59,530 bases of DNA from Bacteroidota bacterium (lineage in GTDB: Bacteria; Bacteroidota; Bacteroidia; 2-12-FULL-35-15), in the NCBI GenBank assembly GCA_947479085.1, contig CANJYB010000025.1, positions 1-59,530 on the forward strand, written 5' to 3'. Position numbers and translations under genes: made by a program. Shown here one piece after another: positions 25,320-33,089 of this stretch. Position 1 is the stretch's first letter. The number at the start of each line of letters is the position of its first letter. The notes under the pieces are model-generated. The model was given only the letters and a program-made list of their open reading frames with translations, had not been told where the DNA came from and made no database searches.

Positions 25320-25946
25320 ATGCCTAGAAAACCGAAGATTAATACCAACTTCGATGATGAAAGCGAAGATGATTTTTACAAAAGTGTAAAACTCATGAAG
25401 CAACTGTTGACAGCCAACAGTGCTGATTTCACCGGGTTACCTATTGCAATGAACGCTTTTGGTACATTGATAGTAACTTTTGACGATAAACGCACAGCAG
25501 CGATTTATCCCGGCAAAGGAGCCGATACATCAGCTGCACGAACTGCGCTTCAAACCGCAGTGACTACTAATGGAGTTTGGCTCAATACATTTTGCAACGG
25601 AAATTTAACGCTGATTAAAAAAACGGGTTACCCGGTTGCAAAAGAATCTGAAGCACAAGGAAAACTGGAAGCTTCCGTTTTAACTTTAACTTTTTTAAAA
25701 GTGGCGGGAATTCTTGGGTTTTTAATTTCTCATGTTCCTGGAAAGGCCTTAAGATATGGTACCATGTACACTTTGGCCGATACTCCGGATAACAATCCCG
25801 CTAATTGGACTTTTTATTATGCAGCACAAAGAGATGGAGTAATAGGAGGTTTGGAAAGTAAAAAGGATTATAAAATGGTTTCATTTGCAATGGGTACAGA
25901 TAAAGATATTACATACAGCGACCCTGTGGTGATGTCGGCCCAGTAA
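25320..25946 (+). CDS. Helical + FnIII-like protein of unknown function
   Basis: 208 residues, no signal peptide. After an acidic N-terminus, residues ~20-120 form helices with 'KLMKQLLTANSADFTGLPIA' and then 'ARTALQTAVTTNGVWLNTFC' and 'GNLTLIKKTGYPVAKES'. The C-terminal half (about 130-208) resembles a small FnIII-like beta domain ('NPANWTFYYAAQRDGVIGGL', 'SFAMGTDKDITYSDPVVMS'). I know this architecture as a multi-copy Bacteroidota protein without assigned function. The gene at 52780 has the same layout. A decayed relative lies at 44815-45000. It has a long predicted leader containing array C and an A-rich stretch just before the ATG. Confidence 0.75.
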   Translation: MPRKPKINTNFDDESEDDFYKSVKLMKQLLTANSADFTGLPIAMNAFGTLIVTFDDKRTAAIYPGKGADTSAARTALQTAVTTNGVWLNTFCNGNLTLIKKTGYPVAKESEAQGKLEASVLTLTFLKVAGILGFLISHVPGKALRYGTMYTLADTPDNNPANWTFYYAAQRDGVIGGLESKKDYKMVSFAMGTDKDITYSDPVVMSAQ

Positions 25947-25985
25947 AACTATCAAGAAGTTAACAGTTCATGCCTGTTCAACCAT

Positions 25986-26031
25986 CCCCTGTCGGAAAAT
26001 TCCTGAAAAGGAACTACCGGCAGGGGTTTTT
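25986..26031 (+). terminator. Rho-independent terminator
   Basis: CCCCTGTCGG pairs with CCGGCAGGGG (one G-U), followed by TTTTTGTTGTT. Confidence 0.85.
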
Positions 26032-26096
26032 GTTGTTGAAAAACAGGGGTATAGAATGCCAATTTGCAGGCATAAAGGTTTATTATTACTTTTGTC

Positions 26097-26104
26097 GGCT
26101 TTTG
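26097..26104 (+). promoter_or_regulatory. Bacteroidota -7 element (TACTTTTG)
   Basis: TACTTTTG lies 70 bp before the ATG at 26175; no obvious -33 box. Confidence 0.45.
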
Positions 26105-26174
26105 GGAACAAAAATTGTAAGGTAGCGGGGAAGTTTAAAAGCAGTGCATTGTTTTTTTTATTTGAAACACATCA

Positions 26175-28187
26175 ATGAAAATAAAATATAATTTATTACT
26201 CGTGCTTTCTGTTCTATTGTTTTCGGGCTATTCGGCCCTGGGGCAGTTCAGTTTAAAAGTGGAAGGAACGGTGAAAGAAAACGGAAATGGAGTGGGCGGG
26301 GCTACTGTAAAGCTGGTGACAGACGAAACACAGGCCACCAAGGAAACCACCACCAGTTCGTCCGGTAGTTTTTCGTTCAGCCTGAAAGCCAGCGAAGAAT
26401 ACAGCATTTATGTTACCAAGGAAGGATACATTAAACCTAAAATATCGTATTCCACCATCGGGTTTTCGGACGAAGAAGCAAAAAAATTTAAAGGAAGTGC
26501 CACAGTGGATGTGGAAATATTTAAACTTCCGGAAGATGAAAAGCTAAAGGCAAAAATAAACGAGGCGTTTGAAAAGCCGATGATGAGTTATTTTTATAAC
26601 GCTGATAAAAGCGCCCTGGAGCCGGATGATGAAGGAAATGCTTCGATGCAAAAGGAATATGCCGACATGCTGGCCTTGGCCGATGATTTCAGAAACAGGT
26701 CCATCCCTATTGATACCAAATACAACAATGCCATGGCCAAAGGCGACAAAGCCTTTAACCTGAAAGATTACGAGGCGGCCAAAGATGGGTATAACGAGGC
26801 ATTGACTTTTAAACCCACCGAGCAAACCCCTAAAACAAAAATAGCAGAAGCAGAACGCTTAATAGCCATGGCTAAAGATAGCGAACGATTAGCGAAAGAA
26901 AAAGCAGCTGCTGATTTTGCAGAAAAAGAAAGGTTAGCAAAAGAAAAAGCATTGGCAGATGCAGCAGAGAAAGAGCGGTTAGCAAAGGAGAAAGCAGATG
27001 CAGCTTCATTGGCAGAAAAAGCAAGACTGGCCAAGGAAGCTGAAATGGCGGATGCCAAGGAAAAAGCAAGACTTGAAAAAGAAAAAGCAGATGCTGCATT
27101 GGCAGAGAAAGCAAGATTGGCCAAAGAACAGGGTGATTTAGCGGCTGCTGAAAAAGCAAAACAGGATAAGGAAAAGGCTGATGCTGCTGAAAAAGCAAGA
27201 CTTGCCAAAGAAGCTGAACTGGCCGATGCCAAAGAAAAAGCACGACTTGAAAAGGAAAAAGCAGATGCTGCATTGGCAGAGAAAGCAAGAGTGGCGAAGG
27301 AAGCCGCTGATGCAGCAGCAGCCGAGCGCGACCGCCTTGCAAAGGAAAAAGCTGATGCTGCTGAAAAAGTAAGACTTGCCAAAGAAGCTGAACTGGCTGA
27401 TGCTAAAGAAAGAGCAAGGTTAGAAAAAGAAAAAGCAGATGCTGCATTGGCAGAGAAAGCAAGAGTGGCGAAGGAAGCCGCTGATGCAGCAGCAGCCGAA
27501 CGCGACCGCCTGGCAAAGGAAAAAGCTGATGCTGCTGAAAAAGTAAGACTGGCCAAGGAAGCAGAACTGGCTGCAAAAGCAGAACAGGCACGATTGGATA
27601 AAGAAAAAGCTGATGCTGCAATTGCAGAGAAAGCTAGATTGGCAAAAGAAAAGGCAGATGCTGAAGCAGCCGAACGCGACCGCTTAGCAAAAGAAAAAGC
27701 CGCAGCTGATGCGATAGAAAAAGCAAGACAGGTAAGAGAAAAAGCAGTAGCTGACTCGATTGAAAAAATCCGTTTGGCAAAGGAGTTGGTGGAAAAAGCA
27801 TATAACGATAAGTATAACGGCTACCTTAACCGTGGCGATTCGGCCATCACTGCCAGCAATTATGAGTTTGCAAAAGTGGCCTTTAACGAAGCCATTAAAA
27901 TGAAACCGAATGAGGCGTATCCGAAAACAAGGTTAACCGACATTGAAACCATGATAGCCAATGATGCTTTGTTTAAAAACGAACTGGCTAAAAAATATCC
28001 GGTGGGTGTTACCGAAGAAAAGGTGAAGGAAGGTAACCTTAACATCACCAGACGTATTGTGGTTATTGGTAATAAAGGTTATTTGTACGAGAAAAAAGAA
28101 ACTACTTTTGGTGCCGTGTATTACGCTAAAGACGGAGTAACCATTACCGAAAAAGAGTTTAATAAAGATACAGAAGTAAAGAAATAG
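26175..28187 (+). CDS. Secreted coiled-coil protein with carboxypeptidase-like N-domain
   Basis: 670 residues. Signal peptide (1-23, ending 'YSALGQF'). A carboxypeptidase-regulatory-like beta domain (about 26-115) reads 'VEGTVKENGNGVGGATVKLV' and 'TTTSSSGSFSFSLKASEEYS'. A TPR-like hairpin (about 190-235) reads 'GDKAFNLKDYEAAKDGYNEA'. A long Ala/Lys/Glu-rich TolA-like coiled coil (about 236-535) follows with 'AEKARLAKE' repeats. A second TPR-like hairpin (about 555-595) has 'RGDSAITASNYEFAKVAFNE', then a C-terminal domain. It probably acts in the periplasm as a spacer or scaffold. There is no T9SS domain. A 174-bp tandem repeat lies inside. Confidence 0.8.
   Translation: MKIKYNLLLVLSVLLFSGYSALGQFSLKVEGTVKENGNGVGGATVKLVTDETQATKETTTSSSGSFSFSLKASEEYSIYVTKEGYIKPKISYSTIGFSDEEAKKFKGSATVDVEIFKLPEDEKLKAKINEAFEKPMMSYFYNADKSALEPDDEGNASMQKEYADMLALADDFRNRSIPIDTKYNNAMAKGDKAFNLKDYEAAKDGYNEALTFKPTEQTPKTKIAEAERLIAMAKDSERLAKEKAAADFAEKERLAKEKALADAAEKERLAKEKADAASLAEKARLAKEAEMADAKEKARLEKEKADAALAEKARLAKEQGDLAAAEKAKQDKEKADAAEKARLAKEAELADAKEKARLEKEKADAALAEKARVAKEAADAAAAERDRLAKEKADAAEKVRLAKEAELADAKERARLEKEKADAALAEKARVAKEAADAAAAERDRLAKEKADAAEKVRLAKEAELAAKAEQARLDKEKADAAIAEKARLAKEKADAEAAERDRLAKEKAAADAIEKARQVREKAVADSIEKIRLAKELVEKAYNDKYNGYLNRGDSAITASNYEFAKVAFNEAIKMKPNEAYPKTRLTDIETMIANDALFKNELAKKYPVGVTEEKVKEGNLNITRRIVVIGNKGYLYEKKETTFGAVYYAKDGVTITEKEFNKDTEVKK
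27171..27518 (+). repeat. 174-bp in-frame tandem repeat
   Basis: Two nearly identical 174-bp (58-codon) units at 27171-27344 and 27345-27518 begin GAAAARGCTGATGCTGCTGA. A partial third copy starts at 27519. It encodes the Ala/Lys/Glu coiled coil, so copy number would change rod length without shifting frame. Confidence 0.85.
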
Positions 28188-28208
28188 GGGAGAGGAAATA
28201 GATAAGGA

Positions 28209-28243
28209 ACCATCAATGTTGGAATAACGTTGGTGGTTTTTTT
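28209..28243. terminator. Terminator between convergent genes
   Basis: ACCATCAATGTT pairs with AACGTTGGTGGT, partly through G-U, around GGAAT, then seven T residues. Confidence 0.7.
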
Positions 28244-28248
28244 ATGGC

Positions 28249-28869
28249 TTATTTTAAAATATAAAAAGGATGTCTTTCATTGTATTTCCGGAGGAGCACA
28301 AAAATAACATCTGCTTTCTCTCTTTTTTTCATAGCCATAAATTTGTTGTAGAGTTCCTCGTCATTCTTCAATAGCTCTTCCATATTCTTTACATTAAAAT
28401 CATAAACTTTATTGGTTTTCGTATCATACACAAACTGGCGGAGTTCTTCGTAGGTACTTGGCATTCCCATCGGGTCGGGCATTCCGGTGGAACAGGTAAC
28501 AGAGGAAGTGAAATAGCATAAAGTACCAATGGTATTCAGTTTATTAAATTGTTTGTTGAAATTGACATATACGGAACGGTTGCGGCAATAGCCCCAAAGA
28601 GTTGAAGATTCAACCTTTTGAGTATTACCTGCAGCATCTTTTATCTCTATAAATTTCTGGTCGGTTACTTCGGTTAAAAAGTCAAGCTGTGTTTTCGGAT
28701 AGCTGGAAACAATGGCAGAAACAGGGATAGGAAGGTTATGTTTAAACTGATAATAGGTCAGGTAAACGCCTTCTTTAAAATCAAATTCATGCGAATAGGC
28801 AATGGAATCTTGCTGTGCACGGCCTGCAACAGAAGTAATTAAAAGGAAAACAAAAATCAGTTTTTTCAT
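28249..28869 (-). CDS. Secreted hypothetical protein, last gene of dlt-like operon
   Basis: 206 residues with a signal peptide ('LIFVFLLITSVAGRAQQ'). The mature part contains 'DFKEGVYLTYYQFKHNLPIP' and 'STLWGYCRNRSVYVNFNKQF', a pattern I have seen in small Bacteroidota envelope proteins. No function is assigned. Its start overlaps the stop of the DltD-like gene by 4 bp, so it is translationally coupled and probably serves the same pathway. Confidence 0.65.
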   Translation of the reverse strand: MKKLIFVFLLITSVAGRAQQDSIAYSHEFDFKEGVYLTYYQFKHNLPIPVSAIVSSYPKTQLDFLTEVTDQKFIEIKDAAGNTQKVESSTLWGYCRNRSVYVNFNKQFNKLNTIGTLCYFTSSVTCSTGMPDPMGMPSTYEELRQFVYDTKTNKVYDFNVKNMEELLKNDEELYNKFMAMKKREKADVIFVLLRKYNERHPFYILK

Positions 28870-29819
28870 TTATCCAGGCATTCGTTTTTAATGTACTTAC
28901 CTAACTCTTCTGCAAAAATACGAGAACCATTCAAATTAAGGTTCAATGCCGACATAAAATTTTCACGGGAATCGGCAATTTTCAGGTTGTCAAATTGTTT
29001 GTAAACAATGCCATATTGCTTTGCAACTCCTTTTATACGTTCCACTATTTCCTCTCGGTTGGGCAGGTATTGCAATGATTCCTTAAGCACCGGTGATTCG
29101 AACAAATATACTTTTGTACCTTTTTGTTGTGCCAGTTCTATTATTTTATCCAGGCACTTTTCTCGCTTCGGGCTCCATTTAAACCGGTACCCTTTTGGAT
29201 AAAGTTGTATAAATTTCTCCAGGTGATTGTCCCACTTTACCTGTATGGGAGGTTCGTAACCATCCGGAAAATGAGGTAAGGTGCGATTGGTAAAATAATG
29301 TTTCAAACCCTGCAAGGCATCAAAATTAACCTTACTGGAGTAATAACCGTATTTCATAAACGGAATACCGATCCAGTAAAAGTAGGCTGAATCATTTTCC
29401 TTTACCACCTTGTCCACTTCGGCATCACCAATAAATTCAGTAAACCGGTAGGTATTAAAAGTATTGTAGTTCTCGTCCATCGACTCAGGTGTAACGAACA
29501 GGAAGAGCAATTTGGGCGGAACATTATTTTTCAGGTAAAAATAAAGATGAAGATAATTATCCGCAAAATCGGAATGGCTCAAGGCAAGGTTGTATGATTT
29601 TAAACCCGTTTGCTTATCAAGAATGGCAGGAGAAATGAACCATAGCGGTTCGCATGGACCATGAATTAATATGTCGGCATTAATTGTTGCTCGTTGCACA
29701 TAGGCTGCTTTCAGGTTGCAGTTATGAGTAAGCGCAAAGTCGTACAACCGGCTTATGCCAATAAGCAGCAGCCAGAGTACGGCAAGAGAAATTAATATTT
29801 TAAGAAATGTATTTTTCAA
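28866..29819 (-). CDS. DltD/SGNH-like protein of the dlt-like operon, degenerate active site
   Basis: 317 residues. An N-terminal membrane anchor (about 7-26) precedes an extracytoplasmic SGNH-like domain, as in DltD and other MBOAT partners. Where the family has GSS with the nucleophile Ser, this one reads 'IHGPCEPLWFISP' (Cys56). Near the C-terminus, where D-x-x-H-L-N is expected, it reads 'ALNLNLNGSRIFAEELG', so the catalytic His appears to be Asn. 'SYNLALSHSDFADNYLHLYF' and 'LLFLFVTPESMDENYN' match the fold. It may use Cys chemistry, or be a non-catalytic partner of the MBOAT protein encoded 20 bp upstream. Confidence 0.7.
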   Translation of the reverse strand: MKNTFLKILISLAVLWLLLIGISRLYDFALTHNCNLKAAYVQRATINADILIHGPCEPLWFISPAILDKQTGLKSYNLALSHSDFADNYLHLYFYLKNNVPPKLLFLFVTPESMDENYNTFNTYRFTEFIGDAEVDKVVKENDSAYFYWIGIPFMKYGYYSSKVNFDALQGLKHYFTNRTLPHFPDGYEPPIQVKWDNHLEKFIQLYPKGYRFKWSPKREKCLDKIIELAQQKGTKVYLFESPVLKESLQYLPNREEIVERIKGVAKQYGIVYKQFDNLKIADSRENFMSALNLNLNGSRIFAEELGKYIKNECLDK

Positions 29820-29839
29820 TTATTAATAAATAAATCCAT

Positions 29840-31255
29840 TTAAAACTGCATATAAATAAATCGTGTTCCACTGTTAAATATGCCAAATACCATTATTAAC
29901 AGCATTATCAGAACAACATAAAGTATGGAATAATTTTCCTTTAAAGCCAATCGGTTTATTTTTTTCTCAAATAATAAAACAAATAGAGCAATAAAGATAC
30001 TTGTAAAAAAATTAAATTCATCTACCTGGTGTCCGCCAACAGCAAGCGGAGCGATGTATCCCGAAAGCCAGTCGGCAGGAATAAAATGGGTACAACTGTT
30101 TTTTATTAAATGAATGGCTTTCTCTACCGATTCAGCCCGAAAGAAAATATTGGAAAAACAAACCGCATTAAAAACCAGGAATACGGTGAATGATTTATAA
30201 AAAATGTTGTTGAACTTTTCGGATAAATTAAGACGGCTCCGTTTGGTTAATAATTCGAAACTAAGGTAAAATACATGGCACAATGCCCAGCAAATAAAGG
30301 TAAAACCTATCCGATGCCATAACCCAGAAAGAATAAAAGTAACGGCAATACCTGCCAATGCTGCATACTTTTTATAATCGCGCAACCGGTAAACTAGCGG
30401 ATAATAAATGTACTTGGTAAACCAGGCGATGAGTGAAATATGCCATCTTCTCCAGAATTCGGTAACCGAAGAAGAGCGCAAAGGAGTATCGAAATTTTCT
30501 TTTAATTCAAAGCCCAACATTTTAGCAGCTCCCATGGCCATATCCGTATAACCTGAAAAATCAAAATACATTTGAATGGTAAATAAATAAGCAGCCGTAA
30601 TGGTGGTGATGCCTGCATAATCCGAATTAAAATCAAACACCGAACTGACAGCAGCCACCAGCCGGTCGGCAATTACTATCTTTTTAAACAAACCAAGTAA
30701 CAACCTTTTGAAACCAATTATTAAATCAGATTTAGTAATGGTTACTGATGAAATGCGCGGCAGGAATTCGTTTGGTAACATTACTGGCCCGCTGATTACC
30801 TTCGGGAAAAAACTACAGTACAACAGGTAATTGATAAGGCTGCTTTCGGACTGAATTCTTTTAAACCTGACTTCGGTGATGTAAGCAATGTTTTGTAAAG
30901 AATAAAAAGATAAGCCCAATGCAATAAAAAAATGAGTAAAGCTGAATTGAAATCCTGAAATGGAAACACCCAAACCGTTCGTGATTTTGCTGAAATAATT
31001 AAATAATAAGATGGCAGAAATATTAAGGAAAAGGGCTAAAACATACAACGACCGATTAGCAATTACCTTTTTTGCAAGGAAAAAGTTAAGCAGACTGAAC
31101 ACCACTAAAGTAATTAAGGATTCGATATTGTAATAACCAATAAATAAGAAACTGGCAGCAACAAGCAGTGTGGCACGAAGGGATTTCGAAATAAAATAAT
31201 TGATGAAGACAACAATGAACAGGAATAAAAAAAACAGGGGAGAGTTTAGTGTCAT
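29840..31255 (-). CDS. MBOAT family O-acyltransferase (DltB/AlgI-like)
   Basis: 471 residues with about 11 membrane helices. MBOAT signatures are 'QMYFDFSGYTDMAMGAAKML', 'NFDTPLRSSSVTEFWRRWHI', and the catalytic-region histidines in 'GLWHRIGFTFICWALCH' (His314 and His327). It moves an acyl or aminoacyl group from a carrier across the inner membrane onto an acceptor. In DltB the donor is D-Ala-DltC. Here an ACP gene (30 bp upstream) and an adenylation enzyme gene precede it, giving A-C-B-D order. The transferred group and acceptor are not shown by the sequence. Confidence 0.92.
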   Translation of the reverse strand: MTLNSPLFFLFLFIVVFINYFISKSLRATLLVAASFLFIGYYNIESLITLVVFSLLNFFLAKKVIANRSLYVLALFLNISAILLFNYFSKITNGLGVSISGFQFSFTHFFIALGLSFYSLQNIAYITEVRFKRIQSESSLINYLLYCSFFPKVISGPVMLPNEFLPRISSVTITKSDLIIGFKRLLLGLFKKIVIADRLVAAVSSVFDFNSDYAGITTITAAYLFTIQMYFDFSGYTDMAMGAAKMLGFELKENFDTPLRSSSVTEFWRRWHISLIAWFTKYIYYPLVYRLRDYKKYAALAGIAVTFILSGLWHRIGFTFICWALCHVFYLSFELLTKRSRLNLSEKFNNIFYKSFTVFLVFNAVCFSNIFFRAESVEKAIHLIKNSCTHFIPADWLSGYIAPLAVGGHQVDEFNFFTSIFIALFVLLFEKKINRLALKENYSILYVVLIMLLIMVFGIFNSGTRFIYMQF

Positions 31256-31285
31256 CGGTTAAATTATTTCCTGCCTGCCCTGTAC

Positions 31286-31498
31286 TTAAATTAATTTTAA
31301 AATATCAGCCACCGAATTGAACATCATTACCTGATCAAATGTGAATTTAACTTTAAACTCTGCTTCTATTTCGGCAATCAATTGGAGGTGTGTAAGAGAA
31401 TCCCACATTTTAATATGGCTTGCAGAAGTAGATTGGGTAATGATCAGGTTATCATCTTCAAACACCTTGCGAAATACCTGTTGTAATTTTTCTAACAT
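31286..31498 (-). CDS. Acyl/aminoacyl carrier protein (DltC-like)
   Basis: 70 residues with the phosphopantetheine site 'WDSLTHLQLIAEIEAEF' at Ser34. It carries the activated group from the adenylation enzyme (4 bp upstream) to the MBOAT protein (30 bp downstream). Length and the W-D-S-L motif are typical of stand-alone carriers such as DltC. Confidence 0.92.
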   Translation of the reverse strand: MLEKLQQVFRKVFEDDNLIITQSTSASHIKMWDSLTHLQLIAEIEAEFKVKFTFDQVMMFNSVADILKLI

Positions 31499-31502
31499 TG
31501 TT

Positions 31503-32993
31503 TTATTTACTTAAAAGTAATAATTCATTTCTATCCACTTTCTCATTTATGTTGAGCGGGAATTTTTCAACAGCAACAATTTCCTGCGGAATCATATAAT
31601 CGGGCAGGAGGGAGGCCAGTTGTTGTTTTATGCTTTTTTCATTTATCTCCTTTGTTTCAATAAAAGCAACAAGAGCGTTAATTTTATTTTCTGTTTTTCT
31701 GTTCAGCACAATCGTTTTTTTTCTGATTAAAGATTCCAGAGCAAATTCAATTTCGCTGAGTTCAATCCGGAAACCGTTTATCTTCACCTGGCTATCCGTC
31801 CGCCCGTGAAATATAAGATTACCATTGCTGTTCATGGAAACCACATCCCCCGTTTTATACCATCTTTTATTGTCTTTTTCAATAAACTTCATTTCGTTTT
31901 TATTGTTCAGGTAATTGGAAATTATCTGTGTTCCGGTACAACAAAGCTCACCTTTTTCGGTGCTGTTGTTTTCTTCATCCACTATCATTATTTCGATTCC
32001 GTCAAATGGTTTTCCAAGCGGGACAATGCCATTGACAGACTCTTTAGCGGCATCCGTTTCGTTGAACGGGTAATGTAAAAAGACAATGGTGGTTTCGGTT
32101 GGCCCATAAAAATTTTCAATTTTCCCGTTCGGCATAGCTTTTCCCCAAAGCACAGCAAGAGGATAGTATAAGGCATCGCCTGAAAAAATACTGAAACGCA
32201 AATCAGGCAAAGTAATTTCGGTTAAATAATTTTTAATATAACTGAGTATGGTAGGTACCATACTTACCACAGTTATTTTATGTTGTTTTAGCATTTGAAT
32301 AATGGTGGTAAACTTTACCCCTTTATCAGGAACAGCATAACAGCAAGCGCCAACCAGCAAAGGCATATAAAATGAAAAGATGGAAACATCAAAAGTTAAT
32401 TCATATACCTGCAGAAACCTGTCGTCTTTGTTAAAGTCATAATTTTTTAAGTAATAGTTAAAAAAATAATTAACGTTGGCATGAGTTAGCGGCACACCTT
32501 TAGGTTCACCGGTGGTTCCGGAAGTGAATAATATGTATGAATAAGGCTGAGTGACTTTTTGGAAATTAGATGGAATGGAGAAATGTGCCTTTGAATTAAA
32601 TTCAGTTATTATAACTTTTGTTTCTGAAAATTCTTTCAGGTCTTCATTTTCTGAGGAGGAAAGAATGAGTTCCAATCCGCATTGTTGTATAATGTTTTTA
32701 TTTCTTGAAAAAGGAAATTTTCCGTTTATCGGAACATAGGCAGCACCATATAAACCTATAGCTATGCAGCTAGCATAAGTGGTAACATCGTCATTGCAAT
32801 AAACACCAATTTTTTCATGGATTTTATCAGTTGGAATCCGGTTATAAATGGTTAAAACGATTTGCAGTAAATCTTCATAAGTGTAAAAGGAATCATTTAT
32901 AAAAAGTGCATTTCGGGATTTAAATTCGGAAGCACTGGTAATAAAATGACGGGCAAGAGGAAGATTAATGGCAGCAGGTGTTGTAATATTCAT
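31503..32993 (-). CDS. AMP-binding adenylation enzyme (DltA-like)
   Basis: 496 residues, ANL superfamily. Core motifs: A3 'YILFTSGTTGEPKGVPLTH', A5-like 'NFYGPTETT', A7 'YKTGDVVSMNSNGNLIFHGR', A8 'VKINGFRIELSEIE', and the C-terminal catalytic Lys in 'PLNINEKVDRNELL'. It activates an amino or carboxylic acid with ATP and loads it on the neighbouring carrier protein. A-domain style and operon order suggest a DltA-like amino acid ligase, but substrate residues cannot be assigned by eye. It is first gene of the operon. Confidence 0.9.
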   Translation of the reverse strand: MNITTPAAINLPLARHFITSASEFKSRNALFINDSFYTYEDLLQIVLTIYNRIPTDKIHEKIGVYCNDDVTTYASCIAIGLYGAAYVPINGKFPFSRNKNIIQQCGLELILSSSENEDLKEFSETKVIITEFNSKAHFSIPSNFQKVTQPYSYILFTSGTTGEPKGVPLTHANVNYFFNYYLKNYDFNKDDRFLQVYELTFDVSIFSFYMPLLVGACCYAVPDKGVKFTTIIQMLKQHKITVVSMVPTILSYIKNYLTEITLPDLRFSIFSGDALYYPLAVLWGKAMPNGKIENFYGPTETTIVFLHYPFNETDAAKESVNGIVPLGKPFDGIEIMIVDEENNSTEKGELCCTGTQIISNYLNNKNEMKFIEKDNKRWYKTGDVVSMNSNGNLIFHGRTDSQVKINGFRIELSEIEFALESLIRKKTIVLNRKTENKINALVAFIETKEINEKSIKQQLASLLPDYMIPQEIVAVEKFPLNINEKVDRNELLLLSK

Positions 32994-33056
32994 TTAATAA
33001 AAACATTTGCGGTAAATTTCGCAATAATTTCATAATACTTGTAAAATAATATATCT

Positions 33057-33064
33057 TATCTTTG
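33057..33064 (+). promoter_or_regulatory. Bacteroidota -7 element (TATCTTTG)
   Basis: TATCTTTG with a TTG at 33039-33041 upstream, 25 bp before the peptidase ATG at 33090. Confidence 0.65.
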
Positions 33065-33089
33065 ACGAAGATAAAAGCATTTCAACAAT

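Noticed and set aside
26768-27556. Long minus-strand frame rich in Ala/Ser/Phe opposite the coiled-coil gene
   Set aside because: It is the antisense reading of the Ala/Lys/Glu repeats and has no independent support.
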